Origin: Rhodococcus maanshanensis NBRC 100610
Lineage (GTDB): Bacteria > Actinomycetota > Actinomycetes > Mycobacteriales > Mycobacteriaceae
Direction: 5' to 3'
Length of the DNA stretch: 64,000 bases
Assembly: GCF_001894865.1 (NCBI RefSeq)
Contig: NZ_BCXA01000012.1
Location: 147,233-211,232, forward strand
The position numbers were made by a program, and so were the translations under genes. The notes beneath the pieces were generated by a model, which had not been told where the DNA came from, did not search any database, and saw only the letters and a program-made list of their open reading frames with translations. Shown in pieces: positions 9,397-18,012 of this stretch; within the stretch, counting starts at the first letter, position 1; the number at the start of each line of letters is the position of its first letter.

Positions 9397-9440
9397 ACGT
9401 CTCACGGCCTTGACCAATTCACCCTCCTGGAGTTTCTCCC

Positions 9441-10007
9441 ATGCTTTCCACATCTGTGGTCTCTTCTTCGGTGCCGTCACCGGTCACCGCACTGTCCTCG
9501 CCGAGCCGCCTGCGGCCTGCCGACCTGCTGCGCATCACCGATCAGGGCGCGCAGGACGTGCTCGACGGCCGCTTCGCCGATCTGCTGCCAGGGGCCGGCT
9601 CGTGGCCGACGGACGAGCGCTGGTCCACCCGCCTGCACGCCGACGATGACGTCGACGTCTGGCTGATCAGCTGGGCGCCAGGCCTCGCGACCGAACTGCA
9701 CGACCATGCCGGATCGCTCGGCGCGCTCACCGTGCTGAGCGGTGTCCTGGCCGAATACCGTTGGAGCGGTGGTGAACTGAAGTACCGCACGCTCGGCGCG
9801 GGCGATCAGGCCTCCTTCCCGCTCGGTTGGGTGCACGACGTCATGCAGGCCCCAGGCGACCCGGTGGATCCGGTCGCTCCGACGCTGAGCGTGCACGCCT
9901 ACTCGCCGCCGCTCACGGCGATGTCCTACTACGAGGTGACCGATCAGGGCACCCTGCGGCGCACCCGCACCGAGCTGACCGATCTCCCGGAAGGACAGTC
10001 GGCATGA
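9441..10007 (+). CDS. Cysteine dioxygenase-family cupin protein
   Basis: Predicted to oxidise cysteine (or a related thiol) to the sulfinate with a non-haem iron. 188 residues. Cupin metal site seen as ELHDHAGSLG (two His, about residues 92-94) with a further His in LGWVHDVMQ (about 131). ATG 9441 has GGAG eight bases upstream. The stop overlaps the rhodanese start, so the two act together in cysteine sulfur disposal. The attenuator-like leader upstream suggests control by cysteine supply. Confidence 0.85.
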   Translation: MLSTSVVSSSVPSPVTALSSPSRLRPADLLRITDQGAQDVLDGRFADLLPGAGSWPTDERWSTRLHADDDVDVWLISWAPGLATELHDHAGSLGALTVLSGVLAEYRWSGGELKYRTLGAGDQASFPLGWVHDVMQAPGDPVDPVAPTLSVHAYSPPLTAMSYYEVTDQGTLRRTRTELTDLPEGQSA

Positions 10008-10426
10008 CCATCGACCAGATGCTCGAGAAGGCCCGCGCGAGCTACCGCCGCATGTACGTGTTCGAGGTCGCCGAGGCCGTCGCCCGCGGCGCGATCATCG
10101 TCGACATCCGGCCGCAGGCCCAGCGTGCCGCCGAGGGGGCGTTGCCCGGCGCGCTGGCGATCGAACGGAACGTGCTCGAGTGGCGCCTCGACCCGACGAG
10201 CAGCGCACGCATCGCGCTGGCCGTCGATCACGACGTCGAGTGGATCGTGGTCTGCTCGGAGGGCTACACGTCCAGCCTGGCGGCCGCGGCGCTGCAGGAA
10301 CTGGGCCTGCACCGGGCGACCGATCTCGTCGGCGGGTACCAGGCGCTCCGTTCCGCCGGTCTGCTCGGCGTCGCGACGCGGGCCCGGCACTACGTTCGGG
10401 AGGCCGCGGCCGTCGCCGCTCACTGA
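10004..10426 (+). CDS. Rhodanese-like sulfurtransferase domain protein
   Basis: Single rhodanese domain of 140 residues. Active-site loop [10 protein letters not shown] carries the candidate catalytic cysteine (about residue 85); the N-terminal [11 protein letters not shown] and the C-terminal DLVGGYQAL are the usual rhodanese flanks. The start overlaps the cysteine dioxygenase stop by 4 nt. Probably handles sulfane sulfur produced during cysteine catabolism; the real acceptor is unknown. Confidence 0.85.
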   Translation: MTIDQMLEKARASYRRMYVFEVAEAVARGAIIVDIRPQAQRAAEGALPGALAIERNVLEWRLDPTSSARIALAVDHDVEWIVVCSEGYTSSLAAAALQELGLHRATDLVGGYQALRSAGLLGVATRARHYVREAAAVAAH

Positions 10427-10434
10427 GGGCGCAT

Positions 10435-10440
10435 TATGCT
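10435..10440 (+). promoter_or_regulatory. -10 box of leaderless lysS promoter
   Basis: TATGCT, 8 nt before the GTG start of lysS and just after the rhodanese stop; no ribosome binding site is present. Confidence 0.55.
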
Positions 10441-10448
10441 GGTCACCC

Positions 10449-11960
10449 GTGAGTGATGCAGCAATTCAGCAGGCCGATGACACCCCCGAGCAGCTCCGGA
10501 TCCGCCGAGAGAAGCGGGACCGGATCCTGGCGCAGGGTCAGGAGGCCTACCCGGTCTCGGTGCCGCGCACGCACACGCTCGCACAGGTGCGCGCGCAGCA
10601 CCCTGACCTGGAGCCGGACACGGCCACGGGCACCGAGGTCGGCGTCGTCGGCCGGGTGATCTTCGTCCGCAACACCGGCAAGCTCTGCTTCGCGACGTTG
10701 CAAGAGGGCGACGGCACCCAGCTGCAGGCCATGATCAGCCTGGCCTCCGTCGGCGAGGACGCGCTGGCGGCGTGGAAGTCGGACGTCGACCTGGGCGACT
10801 TCGTCTTCGTGCACGGCGAGGTGATCAGCTCTCGCCGCGGCGAGCTCAGTGTGATGGCCGACGCCTGGCAGATCGCATCGAAGTCGCTGCGTCCGCTGCC
10901 GGTCGCGCACAAGGAGATGAACGAGGAGTCGCGGGTCCGTCAGCGGTACGCCGACCTGATCGTGCGGCCCGAGGCGCGGGAGATGGCCCGCAAGCGTGTC
11001 GCGGTGGTCCGTGAGCTGCGCAACGCGCTCGAGCGGCGTGGGTTCCTCGAGGTGGAGACCCCGATGCTGCAGACGCTGGCCGGCGGCGCGGCGGCGCGCC
11101 CGTTCATCACCCATTCGAATGCCCTCGACATCGATCTGTATCTGCGGATCGCCCCGGAACTGTTCCTCAAGCGATGCGTCGTCGGCGGTATCGAGAAGGT
11201 TTTCGAGATCAACAGGAACTTCCGCAACGAGGGCATCGATTCGACGCACTCGCCGGAGTTCGCGATGCTCGAGACGTACGAGGCATACGGCACCTACGAC
11301 GATTCCGCGACGATGACACGCGAATTGATCCAGGAGGTGGCGCAGGCCGCCTTCGGGACCCAGCTGGTGACGCTCGCGGACGGCACCGAGTACGACCTCG
11401 GCGGCGAGTGGAAGACGCTCGAGATGTACCCGTCGCTGTCCGAGGCGATCGGGGTGTCGGTCACCCCCGAGACGACCGTCGACGAACTGCTCGCCCTCGC
11501 GGAGAAGGTCGGACTCGAGGTGCCAAAGGACAAGGGGTACGGCCACGGCAAGCTCGTCGAGGAGCTGTGGGAGCACCAGTGTGGCGACCAGCTCTTCGCG
11601 CCCACCTTCGTGCGGAACTTCCCTGTGGAGACCTCGCCGCTGACCCGTCAGCACCGCAGCGAGCCGGGCGTGACGGAGAAGTGGGACCTCTACGTGCGCG
11701 GGTTCGAGCTGGCCACCGGCTACTCGGAGCTCGTCGACCCGGTGATCCAGCGTGAGCGGTTCGTCGACCAGGCGCGGCTGGCGTCGGCTGGCGACGACGA
11801 GGCGATGGCCCTTGACGAGGAGTTCCTCGCCGCGATGGAGCAGGGAATGCCGCCCACGACGGGCACCGGCATGGGGATCGACCGTCTGTTGATGGCGTTG
11901 ACCGGTTTGGGAATCCGCGAAACTATCCTCTTCCCAATTGTGCGCCCCTCGGCTCGCTGA
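10449..11960 (+). CDS. lysS: Lysyl-tRNA synthetase, class II
   Basis: Charges tRNA-Lys. 503 residues: an N-terminal OB-fold anticodon-binding domain (about 60-160) with [12 protein letters not shown], then the class II catalytic domain with motif 1 (FLEVETPML), motif 2 ([14 protein letters not shown]) and motif 3 ([13 protein letters not shown]). The start is the GTG at 10449, not the far upstream ATG in the same frame, because a TATGCT box lies 8 nt before it and the N-terminus matches the family. Conserved neighbour of lsr2 and clpC1. Confidence 0.96.
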   Translation: MSDAAIQQADDTPEQLRIRREKRDRILAQGQEAYPVSVPRTHTLAQVRAQHPDLEPDTATGTEVGVVGRVIFVRNTGKLCFATLQEGDGTQLQAMISLASVGEDALAAWKSDVDLGDFVFVHGEVISSRRGELSVMADAWQIASKSLRPLPVAHKEMNEESRVRQRYADLIVRPEAREMARKRVAVVRELRNALERRGFLEVETPMLQTLAGGAAARPFITHSNALDIDLYLRIAPELFLKRCVVGGIEKVFEINRNFRNEGIDSTHSPEFAMLETYEAYGTYDDSATMTRELIQEVAQAAFGTQLVTLADGTEYDLGGEWKTLEMYPSLSEAIGVSVTPETTVDELLALAEKVGLEVPKDKGYGHGKLVEELWEHQCGDQLFAPTFVRNFPVETSPLTRQHRSEPGVTEKWDLYVRGFELATGYSELVDPVIQRERFVDQARLASAGDDEAMALDEEFLAAMEQGMPPTTGTGMGIDRLLMALTGLGIRETILFPIVRPSAR

Positions 11961-11994
11961 CCTCTTTCAATTGCTGAATTGCTTTTCTCCGGTA

Positions 11995-12021
11995 TTGCGT
12001 CCGTCGGAATGGGCGTAGACT
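11995..12021 (+). promoter_or_regulatory. Promoter of lsr2
   Basis: -35 TTGCGT at 11995-12000 and -10 TAGACT at 12016-12021, spacer 15 bp. Start of transcription would be near 12028, leaving a leader of about 50 nt with GAAAGGA before the ATG. This is one of the few clearly leadered genes here. Confidence 0.5.
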
Positions 12022-12079
12022 CGTCGCAGCCGGCGCGGGGAAGCGCAAAATTGCAGTTCATTGAAAGGAAACTCGATCC

Positions 12080-12424
12080 ATGGCGAAAAAGGTCACCGTC
12101 ACCCTGATCGATGATGTGGACCAGGAGGCTGCCGCCGACGAAACGGTCGAGTTCGGTCTCGACGGCGTCACCTACGAGATCGACCTGTCGTCAGCGAATG
12201 CCGCAAAACTGCGGGAGCAGCTTGAGGTTTGGGTTTCCCATGCACGACGGTCGACCGGGCGTCGGCGTGCCAAGGCCGCGGTGGCCGGCGGCAAGAGTCG
12301 GGTGGCGATCGACCGCGAACAGAGTGCGGCGATTCGCGAGTGGGCGCGGCGCAATGGCCACAAGGTTTCGGCCCGCGGTCGTATCTCGGCGGAAATCACC
12401 GAGGCGTACAACAAAGCCAACTGA
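12080..12424 (+). CDS. lsr2: Nucleoid-associated protein Lsr2
   Basis: H-NS-like xenogeneic silencer of Actinobacteria that bridges AT-rich DNA. 114 residues: N-terminal oligomerisation domain (about 1-60, with [10 protein letters not shown] and [15 protein letters not shown]) and C-terminal DNA-binding domain containing the RGR minor-groove motif (VSARGRIS, about residue 100). Position after lysS and before clpC1 is as in mycobacteria. Probably silences transferred DNA such as the accessory blocks of this window. Confidence 0.97.
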   Translation: MAKKVTVTLIDDVDQEAAADETVEFGLDGVTYEIDLSSANAAKLREQLEVWVSHARRSTGRRRAKAAVAGGKSRVAIDREQSAAIREWARRNGHKVSARGRISAEITEAYNKAN

Positions 12425-12526
12425 TCTCCCTGGAGTTTGTGCTCTCGTTTCGCCCGCCCCATCGCATACAGGCTGTTAGCCTCGCGGTCGGGCGGGCGGA
12501 CGAGGGAGCAACTCGAGGGGAGTGTC

Positions 12527-13462
12527 ATGCGCTGGCGAATTGTGATCGGTTCATTGATTTCGGCGGCCACCTTGTTCTGGGGCACAGTCGCCGTGGGCGC
12601 GGCGCCCCTCCCCGAACCCGATACCTTTCTTTCGGGCGTTCTGCCGGAATTGACCAATCCGGGCGGATCGGCACCCGGCAGCAATGACTGGTCGTGTCGG
12701 CCGACCGCGGAACACCCCTCGCCCGTCGTTCTGGTGCACGGCACCGCAGGCAACCGGCAGGACAACTGGGCCGCATACGCGCCGATGCTGGCGAACGAGG
12801 GTTTCTGTGTCTTCGCCCTCACCTACGGCAACTTCGCCGATCTGCCGTGGCCGCTGAGCGCGATCGGCGGCATGCTCCCCATCGACCAGAGCACCGAGCA
12901 ACTCGCGGCGTTCGTGGACCGGGTGCTCACCACGACCGGTGCCGACAAGGTGGATCTGGTCGGCCACTCGCAGGGCACCGTGGTGGCCAACAACTACGCG
13001 AGGTTCGGGGGCGGGGCGGCCAAGGTCGGCCGGATCGTGTCGTTGGCACCGCCGTGGGACGGGACCTACGGAGTCGACGGGTTCAGCCTCGGCGCCGCGC
13101 TGCGCGGGTTGGGGGTCGACGACGAGTTCCAGCTGGGATTCCCCGCATGCAAGGCCTGTCCCGAGATGATGCACGGCTCCGGATTCGTGGACCACATGCG
13201 GTCCGGCGGCCTGTACGTGCCGGGGATCGAGTACACGAACATCGTCACGCGCTACGACGAGATCGTGGTTCCGTACACCTCCGGAATCGAGCCGGGGCCG
13301 CAGACGACCAACATCGTGCTGCAGGACGGCTGCGAACAGGACTATTCCGACCACCTGTCGATCGCAGGCGCGCGGCGCGCGCGGACGATGGTGCTCAACG
13401 CGCTCGACACCGCGCATCAGCGCGAGGTTCCGTGCGTGTTCGTGCCGCCGGTCGCCGGCTGA
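12527..13462 (+). CDS. Secreted lipase/esterase, alpha/beta hydrolase
   Basis: 311 residues with a signal peptide (about residues 1-25, ending near VGAAPLPEP). Alpha/beta-hydrolase features: VVLVHGTAGN oxyanion loop, nucleophile elbow GHSQGT (about residue 148), and a late DHLSIAG with the likely catalytic His. The pattern matches the class 2 secreted lipases common in Nocardiaceae and mycobacteria, which act on acylglycerols outside the cell. ATG 12527 is preceded by GAGGGG; the longer upstream frame lacks a signal sequence. Four Cys in the C-terminal half may form disulfides. Confidence 0.85.
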   Translation: MRWRIVIGSLISAATLFWGTVAVGAAPLPEPDTFLSGVLPELTNPGGSAPGSNDWSCRPTAEHPSPVVLVHGTAGNRQDNWAAYAPMLANEGFCVFALTYGNFADLPWPLSAIGGMLPIDQSTEQLAAFVDRVLTTTGADKVDLVGHSQGTVVANNYARFGGGAAKVGRIVSLAPPWDGTYGVDGFSLGAALRGLGVDDEFQLGFPACKACPEMMHGSGFVDHMRSGGLYVPGIEYTNIVTRYDEIVVPYTSGIEPGPQTTNIVLQDGCEQDYSDHLSIAGARRARTMVLNALDTAHQREVPCVFVPPVAG

Positions 13463-13487
13463 GTCCCTCGGCGGGTCCGAGCTGCTG

Positions 13488-13559
13488 CGCACACCTTCTG
13501 GCGCCGCCGCACACGCGTTGGGCGCCCAATCGCCGTGCGATGTCGGGAAAAGGTGTGCG
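13488..13559 (+). terminator. Hairpin after the lipase gene
   Basis: CGCACACCTT at 13488-13497 pairs with AAGGTGTGCG at 13550-13559, with an internal GGCGCC/GGCGCC helix in the loop. No T-run follows. It lies 25 bp after the lipase stop and is best read as a terminator, although an operator cannot be excluded. Confidence 0.45.
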
Positions 13560-13582
13560 ACCGTGACGTCGACATCTGCCCC

Positions 13583-13600
13583 TGTTCGCTGCTGGCGTAG
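13583..13600 (+). promoter_or_regulatory. ClgR-like box upstream of clpC1
   Basis: The 18 bases centred on TTCGCTGCTGGCGTAG match the actinobacterial ClgR pattern WNNWCGCYNANRGCGWWS at every position except one. ClgR is the known activator of clp genes in Corynebacterium, Streptomyces and Mycobacterium. The site is about 175 bp before the clpC1 start. The rest of the 13463-13773 gap holds the hairpin above and a possible -10 box TAGAGT at 13707-13712. Confidence 0.55.
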
Positions 13601-13773
13601 AGCAGAGCGGAAACGAAACCCCTGGCTGCTGCGTTAGGACCAGTAAGCAGGCACACTGTCCCGCAGTGAATGGGATGGAGGCGGCGCAGGTCGTACCACT
13701 GGCCACTAGAGTAGAGGTGCGGCTCGTGGATTCCGTGTAGGGATCTACCCCAAGAAGAACGTGAGGGAGAGCG

Positions 13774-16326
13774 ATGTTCGAGAGGTTCACCGACCGCGCG
13801 CGGCGCGTTGTTGTCCTGGCCCAAGAAGAGGCCCGGATGCTCAACCACAACTACATCGGCACAGAGCACATCCTGCTCGGCCTCATCCACGAGGGTGAGG
13901 GCGTGGCGGCGAAGTCGCTGGAGTCGTTGGGTATCTCCCTTGAAGGCGTGCGCAGCCAGGTGGAAGAGATCATCGGCCAGGGTCAGCAGGCCCCGTCCGG
14001 TCACATCCCCTTCACCCCGCGCGCCAAGAAGGTGCTGGAGCTGAGCCTGCGCGAGGCGCTGCAGCTCGGCCACAACTACATCGGCACCGAGCACATCCTG
14101 CTCGGCCTCATCCGTGAGGGCGAGGGCGTGGCCGCCCAGGTGCTGGTCAAGCTGGGCGCGGACCTGAACAGGGTCCGTCAGCAGGTCATCCAGCTGCTGT
14201 CCGGCTACCAGGGCAAGGAGCCCTCCGAATCGGGCGGCACCCGCGGCGAGGCGGGCACCCCGTCGACGTCGCTGGTCCTCGACCAGTTCGGCAGGAACCT
14301 GACCCAGGCCGCCCTCGAGGGCAAGCTCGACCCGGTCATCGGCCGCTCGAAGGAGATCGAGCGGGTCATGCAGGTGCTCAGCCGCCGGACCAAGAACAAC
14401 CCGGTCCTGATCGGCGAGCCCGGCGTCGGCAAGACCGCCGTCGTCGAGGGCCTGGCACAGGCCATCGTCAACGGCGAGGTCCCGGAGACGCTCAAGGACA
14501 AGCAGCTGTACACCCTCGACCTGGGTTCCCTGGTCGCGGGCAGCCGCTACCGCGGTGACTTCGAGGAGCGCCTGAAGAAGGTGCTCAAGGAGATCAACAC
14601 CCGCGGCGACATCATCCTGTTCATCGACGAGCTGCACACGCTGGTCGGTGCGGGCGCGGCCGAGGGCGCCATCGACGCGGCCTCGATCCTCAAGCCCAAG
14701 CTGGCCCGCGGCGAGCTGCAGACCATCGGTGCGACCACCCTCGACGAGTACCGCAAGTACATCGAGAAGGACGCCGCCCTCGAGCGCCGGTTCCAGCCGG
14801 TCCAGGTCGGCGAGCCGACGGTCGAGCACACCATCGAGATCCTCAAGGGTCTGCGGGACCGTTACGAGGCGCATCACCGTGTCTCGATCACCGACGGCGC
14901 GCTGGTGGCTGCGGCCACCCTGGCCGACCGGTACATCAACGACCGCTTCCTGCCGGACAAGGCGATCGACCTGATCGACGAGGCAGGCGCCCGGATGCGC
15001 ATCCGCCGGATGACCGCGCCGCCGGACCTGCGCGAGTTCGACGACAAGATCGCCGACGCGCGCCGGGAGAAGGAGTCCGCGATCGACGCGCAGGACTTCG
15101 AGAAGGCCGCGAACCTCCGCGACAAGGAGAAGCAGCTGGTCGCCCAGCGCTCCGAGCGGGAGAAGCAGTGGCGTTCCGGCGACCTGGACGTCATCGCGGA
15201 GGTCGACGACGAGCAGATCGCCGAGGTCCTTGGCAACTGGACCGGCATCCCGGTGTTCAAGCTCACCGAGGAGGAGACCACCCGTCTGCTCCGCATGGAG
15301 GACGAGCTGCACAAACGGATCATCGGCCAGGAGGACGCCGTCAAGGCGGTCTCCAAGGCGATCCGCCGCACCCGTGCCGGCCTGAAGGACCCGAAGCGCC
15401 CGTCCGGATCGTTCATCTTCGCCGGCCCCTCCGGTGTCGGTAAGACCGAGCTGTCCAAGGCGCTCGCGAACTTCCTGTTCGGCGACGACGACGCGCTCAT
15501 CCAGATCGACATGGGCGAGTTCCACGACCGCTTCACCGCCTCGCGGCTGTTCGGTGCCCCTCCCGGGTACGTCGGCTACGAGGAGGGCGGCCAGCTCACC
15601 GAGAAGGTCCGGCGCAAGCCGTTCTCGGTGGTGCTGTTCGACGAGATCGAGAAGGCGCACCAGGAGATCTACAACACCCTCCTGCAGGTGCTCGAGGACG
15701 GCCGTCTCACCGACGGTCAGGGCCGCACGGTCGACTTCAAGAACACCGTGCTGATCTTCACCTCGAACCTGGGCACGTCGGACATCTCCAAGGCCGTCGG
15801 GCTGGGCTTCTCGTCCGGAACGGGCAGCGAGTCGAACTACGAGCGGATGAAGCTCAAGGTCAACGACGAGCTCAAGAAGCACTTCCGGCCCGAGTTCCTC
15901 AACCGCATCGACGACATCATCGTCTTCCACCAGCTGACCAAGGATCAGATCATCCAGATGGTGGACCTGATGATCGGCCGCGTCGAGAAGCAGCTGAAGA
16001 ACAAGGACATGGACATCGAGCTGACCGAGCAGGCGAAGTCGCTGCTCGCCAAGCGCGGGTTCGATCCCGTCCTGGGTGCGCGGCCGCTGCGTCGCACCAT
16101 CCAGCGCGAGATCGAGGACCAGCTCTCGGAGAAGATCCTCTTCAACGAGCTCGGTGCAGGCCAGATCGTGCTGGTCGACGTCGAGGGCTGGGACGGCGAG
16201 AGCTCCGGCGAGGACGCGAAGTTCACGTTCACCGGTAGCCCGAAGCCGGTCAAGGTGCCCGATTCGCCTGCGGAGGCGCTGGCGGGTGCAGGCGAGGCCC
16301 CCGTCGAGGGCGGTTCCGCCGACTAG
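13774..16326 (+). CDS. clpC1: ATP-dependent Clp protease ATPase ClpC1
   Basis: AAA+ unfoldase that feeds proteins to ClpP1P2. 850 residues: two N-terminal Clp repeats (about 1-145, each with [10 protein letters not shown]), first AAA domain with GEPGVGKT (about 214-221), a UVR/M-domain region (about 420-460), and a second AAA domain with GPSGVGKT (about 550-557) plus [10 protein letters not shown] sensor 2 near 770. Length agrees with the mycobacterial protein. ATG has GAGGGAGAG upstream. The ClgR-like site upstream suggests stress control. A strong hairpin follows the stop. Confidence 0.98.
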   Translation: MFERFTDRARRVVVLAQEEARMLNHNYIGTEHILLGLIHEGEGVAAKSLESLGISLEGVRSQVEEIIGQGQQAPSGHIPFTPRAKKVLELSLREALQLGHNYIGTEHILLGLIREGEGVAAQVLVKLGADLNRVRQQVIQLLSGYQGKEPSESGGTRGEAGTPSTSLVLDQFGRNLTQAALEGKLDPVIGRSKEIERVMQVLSRRTKNNPVLIGEPGVGKTAVVEGLAQAIVNGEVPETLKDKQLYTLDLGSLVAGSRYRGDFEERLKKVLKEINTRGDIILFIDELHTLVGAGAAEGAIDAASILKPKLARGELQTIGATTLDEYRKYIEKDAALERRFQPVQVGEPTVEHTIEILKGLRDRYEAHHRVSITDGALVAAATLADRYINDRFLPDKAIDLIDEAGARMRIRRMTAPPDLREFDDKIADARREKESAIDAQDFEKAANLRDKEKQLVAQRSEREKQWRSGDLDVIAEVDDEQIAEVLGNWTGIPVFKLTEEETTRLLRMEDELHKRIIGQEDAVKAVSKAIRRTRAGLKDPKRPSGSFIFAGPSGVGKTELSKALANFLFGDDDALIQIDMGEFHDRFTASRLFGAPPGYVGYEEGGQLTEKVRRKPFSVVLFDEIEKAHQEIYNTLLQVLEDGRLTDGQGRTVDFKNTVLIFTSNLGTSDISKAVGLGFSSGTGSESNYERMKLKVNDELKKHFRPEFLNRIDDIIVFHQLTKDQIIQMVDLMIGRVEKQLKNKDMDIELTEQAKSLLAKRGFDPVLGARPLRRTIQREIEDQLSEKILFNELGAGQIVLVDVEGWDGESSGEDAKFTFTGSPKPVKVPDSPAEALAGAGEAPVEGGSAD

Positions 16327-16339
16327 GTTCACATACGAC

Positions 16340-16373
16340 AAACGCCCCGCGAGCGAGAGCTCGCGGGGCGTTT
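16340..16373. terminator. Bidirectional terminator between clpC1 and ridA-like gene
   Basis: A perfect 15-bp stem (aaacgccccgcgagc at 16340-16354 with its complement at 16359-16373) and a GAGA loop, followed by T residues on both strands. It lies 13 bp after the clpC1 stop and 41 bp after the end of the opposing gene. Confidence 0.9.
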
Positions 16374-16414
16374 TCGTGTCTCGTCCGGAGAGCACCGGAG
16401 GCGGCGAGGTCACA

Positions 16415-16882
16415 TCACGCGACGGCGGTCCCCTCGAGCTCGACCATCAGGTCGGGGATCGCCAGCCGCGTCACCCCGAGCATCGTGGTGGTCGGTGCCA
16501 CCCCGGCGGCCCCCAACCGCGACGCCAGCAGCCCGTAGTGCTGGAAGAGCAGATCGACGTCCGTGGTGTAGACGTTGAGCCGGACGAGGTTCGCGAGGGA
16601 CATGCCTGCCTCGCTGAGGACGGCCTCCAGGTTGTCGATGCTCAGCGCCAACTGCGGGGCCATGTCGCCTGCATGCTGGGGCCTGCCCTCGCCGCTCATC
16701 GCGGTCTGCCCGGAGCAGTACAGGGTCCTGGTGTGCCCGGAGACGATCTCGCCTTGGTTGTAACCCAGCTCCGCCGACCACGTCCACGGGTTGACCGCTG
16801 CCCGTTTCATTGCCCCATCGGCTCCGGTCGATTCATCGAGAGTGCGTACGTCCATCGGCTCGGTGGCCATCTTCTCTGTCAT
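16415..16882 (-). CDS. RidA-family protein
   Basis: 155 residues with the RidA/YjgF fold: GHTRTLYCSGQTAMS, then QLALSIDNLEAVLSEAG, LVRLNVYTTDVD and the terminal LMVELEGTAVA. RidA proteins hydrolyse reactive enamine/imine intermediates; some members bind other ligands. ATG 16882 chosen; an inner ATG at 16870 is also possible. It is divergent from a YafY-type regulator across a 64-bp gap carrying one strong inverted repeat, so the regulator most likely controls it. Confidence 0.85.
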   Translation of the reverse strand: MTEKMATEPMDVRTLDESTGADGAMKRAAVNPWTWSAELGYNQGEIVSGHTRTLYCSGQTAMSGEGRPQHAGDMAPQLALSIDNLEAVLSEAGMSLANLVRLNVYTTDVDLLFQHYGLLASRLGAAGVAPTTTMLGVTRLAIPDLMVELEGTAVA

Positions 16883-16901
16883 GCCGGCAAGCCTCGCAGC
16901 C

Positions 16902-16928
16902 AATACACGACACCTTGTGTCATGTATT
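16902..16928. promoter_or_regulatory. Operator between ridA-like and yafY-like genes
   Basis: Inverted repeat AATACACGACAC (16902-16913) - CTT - GTGTCATGTATT (16917-16928), arms matching in 11 of 12 bases. It lies just upstream of the -10 box CATAAT (16934-16939) of the regulator gene, so it should serve both promoters. Confidence 0.7.
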
Positions 16929-16946
16929 GCTGCCATAATTTTCGTC

Positions 16947-17957
16947 ATGCGAGCTGACCGGTTGGTCTCGCTGGTGCTGCTGCTGCGCCAGCACGGTCGG
17001 CTGTCCGCGGCCACGCTGGCTCGCGAGCTGGAGGTGTCCACCCGGACGGTGCTGCGCGACATCGAGGCGCTGTCCGCGGCAGGCGTCCCGGTCTACGCCG
17101 AGCGCGGCAGGCACGGCGGCTTCGCGATGTTGCCCGGTCTCCGTAGCGAGCTCACCGGACTGAACCACGACGAAGCGCTCGCCCTGCTGGTCGCCGGATC
17201 ACGGCGCGGCGCACAGGCATTCGGCCTCGGTTCGGCGCTAGCCTCGGCCATGCTCAAGGTGGTCGACGCGCTACCGGAGAACTACCGGGACACCGCGACC
17301 GGCGCGGCCCAGCGCTTGCTCATCGATCCAGAGGCCGACCTCCTCTCGCGCCGGCTGGTCGCCGAGGAGGTGCCGGACGGCATCGTGGCCGAGGTCCGCC
17401 GCGCGGTGCTCGCCGGACACAAGCTGCGCATCCACTACGCGGCCGAGGGGCAGACACCACAGTGGCGCACGGTGGATCCGATCGGTCTGGTCACCGCACG
17501 CGACCAGGGCTACCTGCTGGCCACGAGATCGGGCGCGGATCGCACCTACCGGCTGTCCCGGGTCCTGGCCGCCGTGGAGCTGCCCGAGCCCGCACAGCGA
17601 CCGGACCGGGTCGATCTGGACCGGGCCTGGCAGGAACGCGCCGTGCAGTTCCGGACCGGCGGCGAACAGGTCGCCGTGCTGGCACGGGTGGACCCGACTC
17701 GGCGGAAGGACCTGGTTGACACCGCGTTGGCCGTCCTCGCCGAGGAACCCGACGCAGACGGCTGGCTGCGCATGGAGGTGACCTTCCAAGACTCGAGGCA
17801 CGCCGAATGGGCGCTGTGGCAACTCGCCACGCATGCGGAAGCCCTTGCACCGCAGTGGTTGCGCACCTCATTGCGCACCCGCGCCGCCGCGACCGTCACC
17901 CGCTACGGCGCCGACCTCGACATGATCGATGCCCGTCCGGCGCCGGAATCCGGTTGA
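16947..17957 (+). CDS. YafY/PafC-type HTH-WYL transcriptional regulator
   Basis: 336 residues. N-terminal DeoR-like helix-turn-helix with RLSAATLARELEVSTRTVLRDIEALS (about 17-42), the PVYAERGRHGGF wing, and a C-terminal WYL ligand-binding domain (about 140-230) including VDPIGLVTARDQGYLLA. ATG 16947 has CATAAT ending 7 nt upstream, so it is probably leaderless; an in-frame ATG far upstream runs through the neighbouring gene. The shared operator with the divergent RidA gene indicates autoregulation and a local target. Confidence 0.88.
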   Translation: MRADRLVSLVLLLRQHGRLSAATLARELEVSTRTVLRDIEALSAAGVPVYAERGRHGGFAMLPGLRSELTGLNHDEALALLVAGSRRGAQAFGLGSALASAMLKVVDALPENYRDTATGAAQRLLIDPEADLLSRRLVAEEVPDGIVAEVRRAVLAGHKLRIHYAAEGQTPQWRTVDPIGLVTARDQGYLLATRSGADRTYRLSRVLAAVELPEPAQRPDRVDLDRAWQERAVQFRTGGEQVAVLARVDPTRRKDLVDTALAVLAEEPDADGWLRMEVTFQDSRHAEWALWQLATHAEALAPQWLRTSLRTRAAATVTRYGADLDMIDARPAPESG

Positions 17958-17972
17958 CCCCGAGTGCCGTTC

Positions 17973-18003
17973 GGGGCGGACACCCCACTCGAGTGCCCGC
18001 CCC
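17973..18003. terminator. Hairpin between convergent genes
   Basis: GGGGCGG at 17973-17979 with CCGCCCC at 17997-18003; the loop contains the palindrome CACTCGAGTG. Located in the 55-bp gap between two convergent stops. Confidence 0.5.
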
Positions 18004-18012
18004 TGTTCGAGC

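Noticed and set aside
13417..16413. 998-codon open frame antisense to clpC1
   Set aside because: It mirrors the codon structure of clpC1 (high GC third positions), has no recognisable domain and no start signal; a frame shadow.
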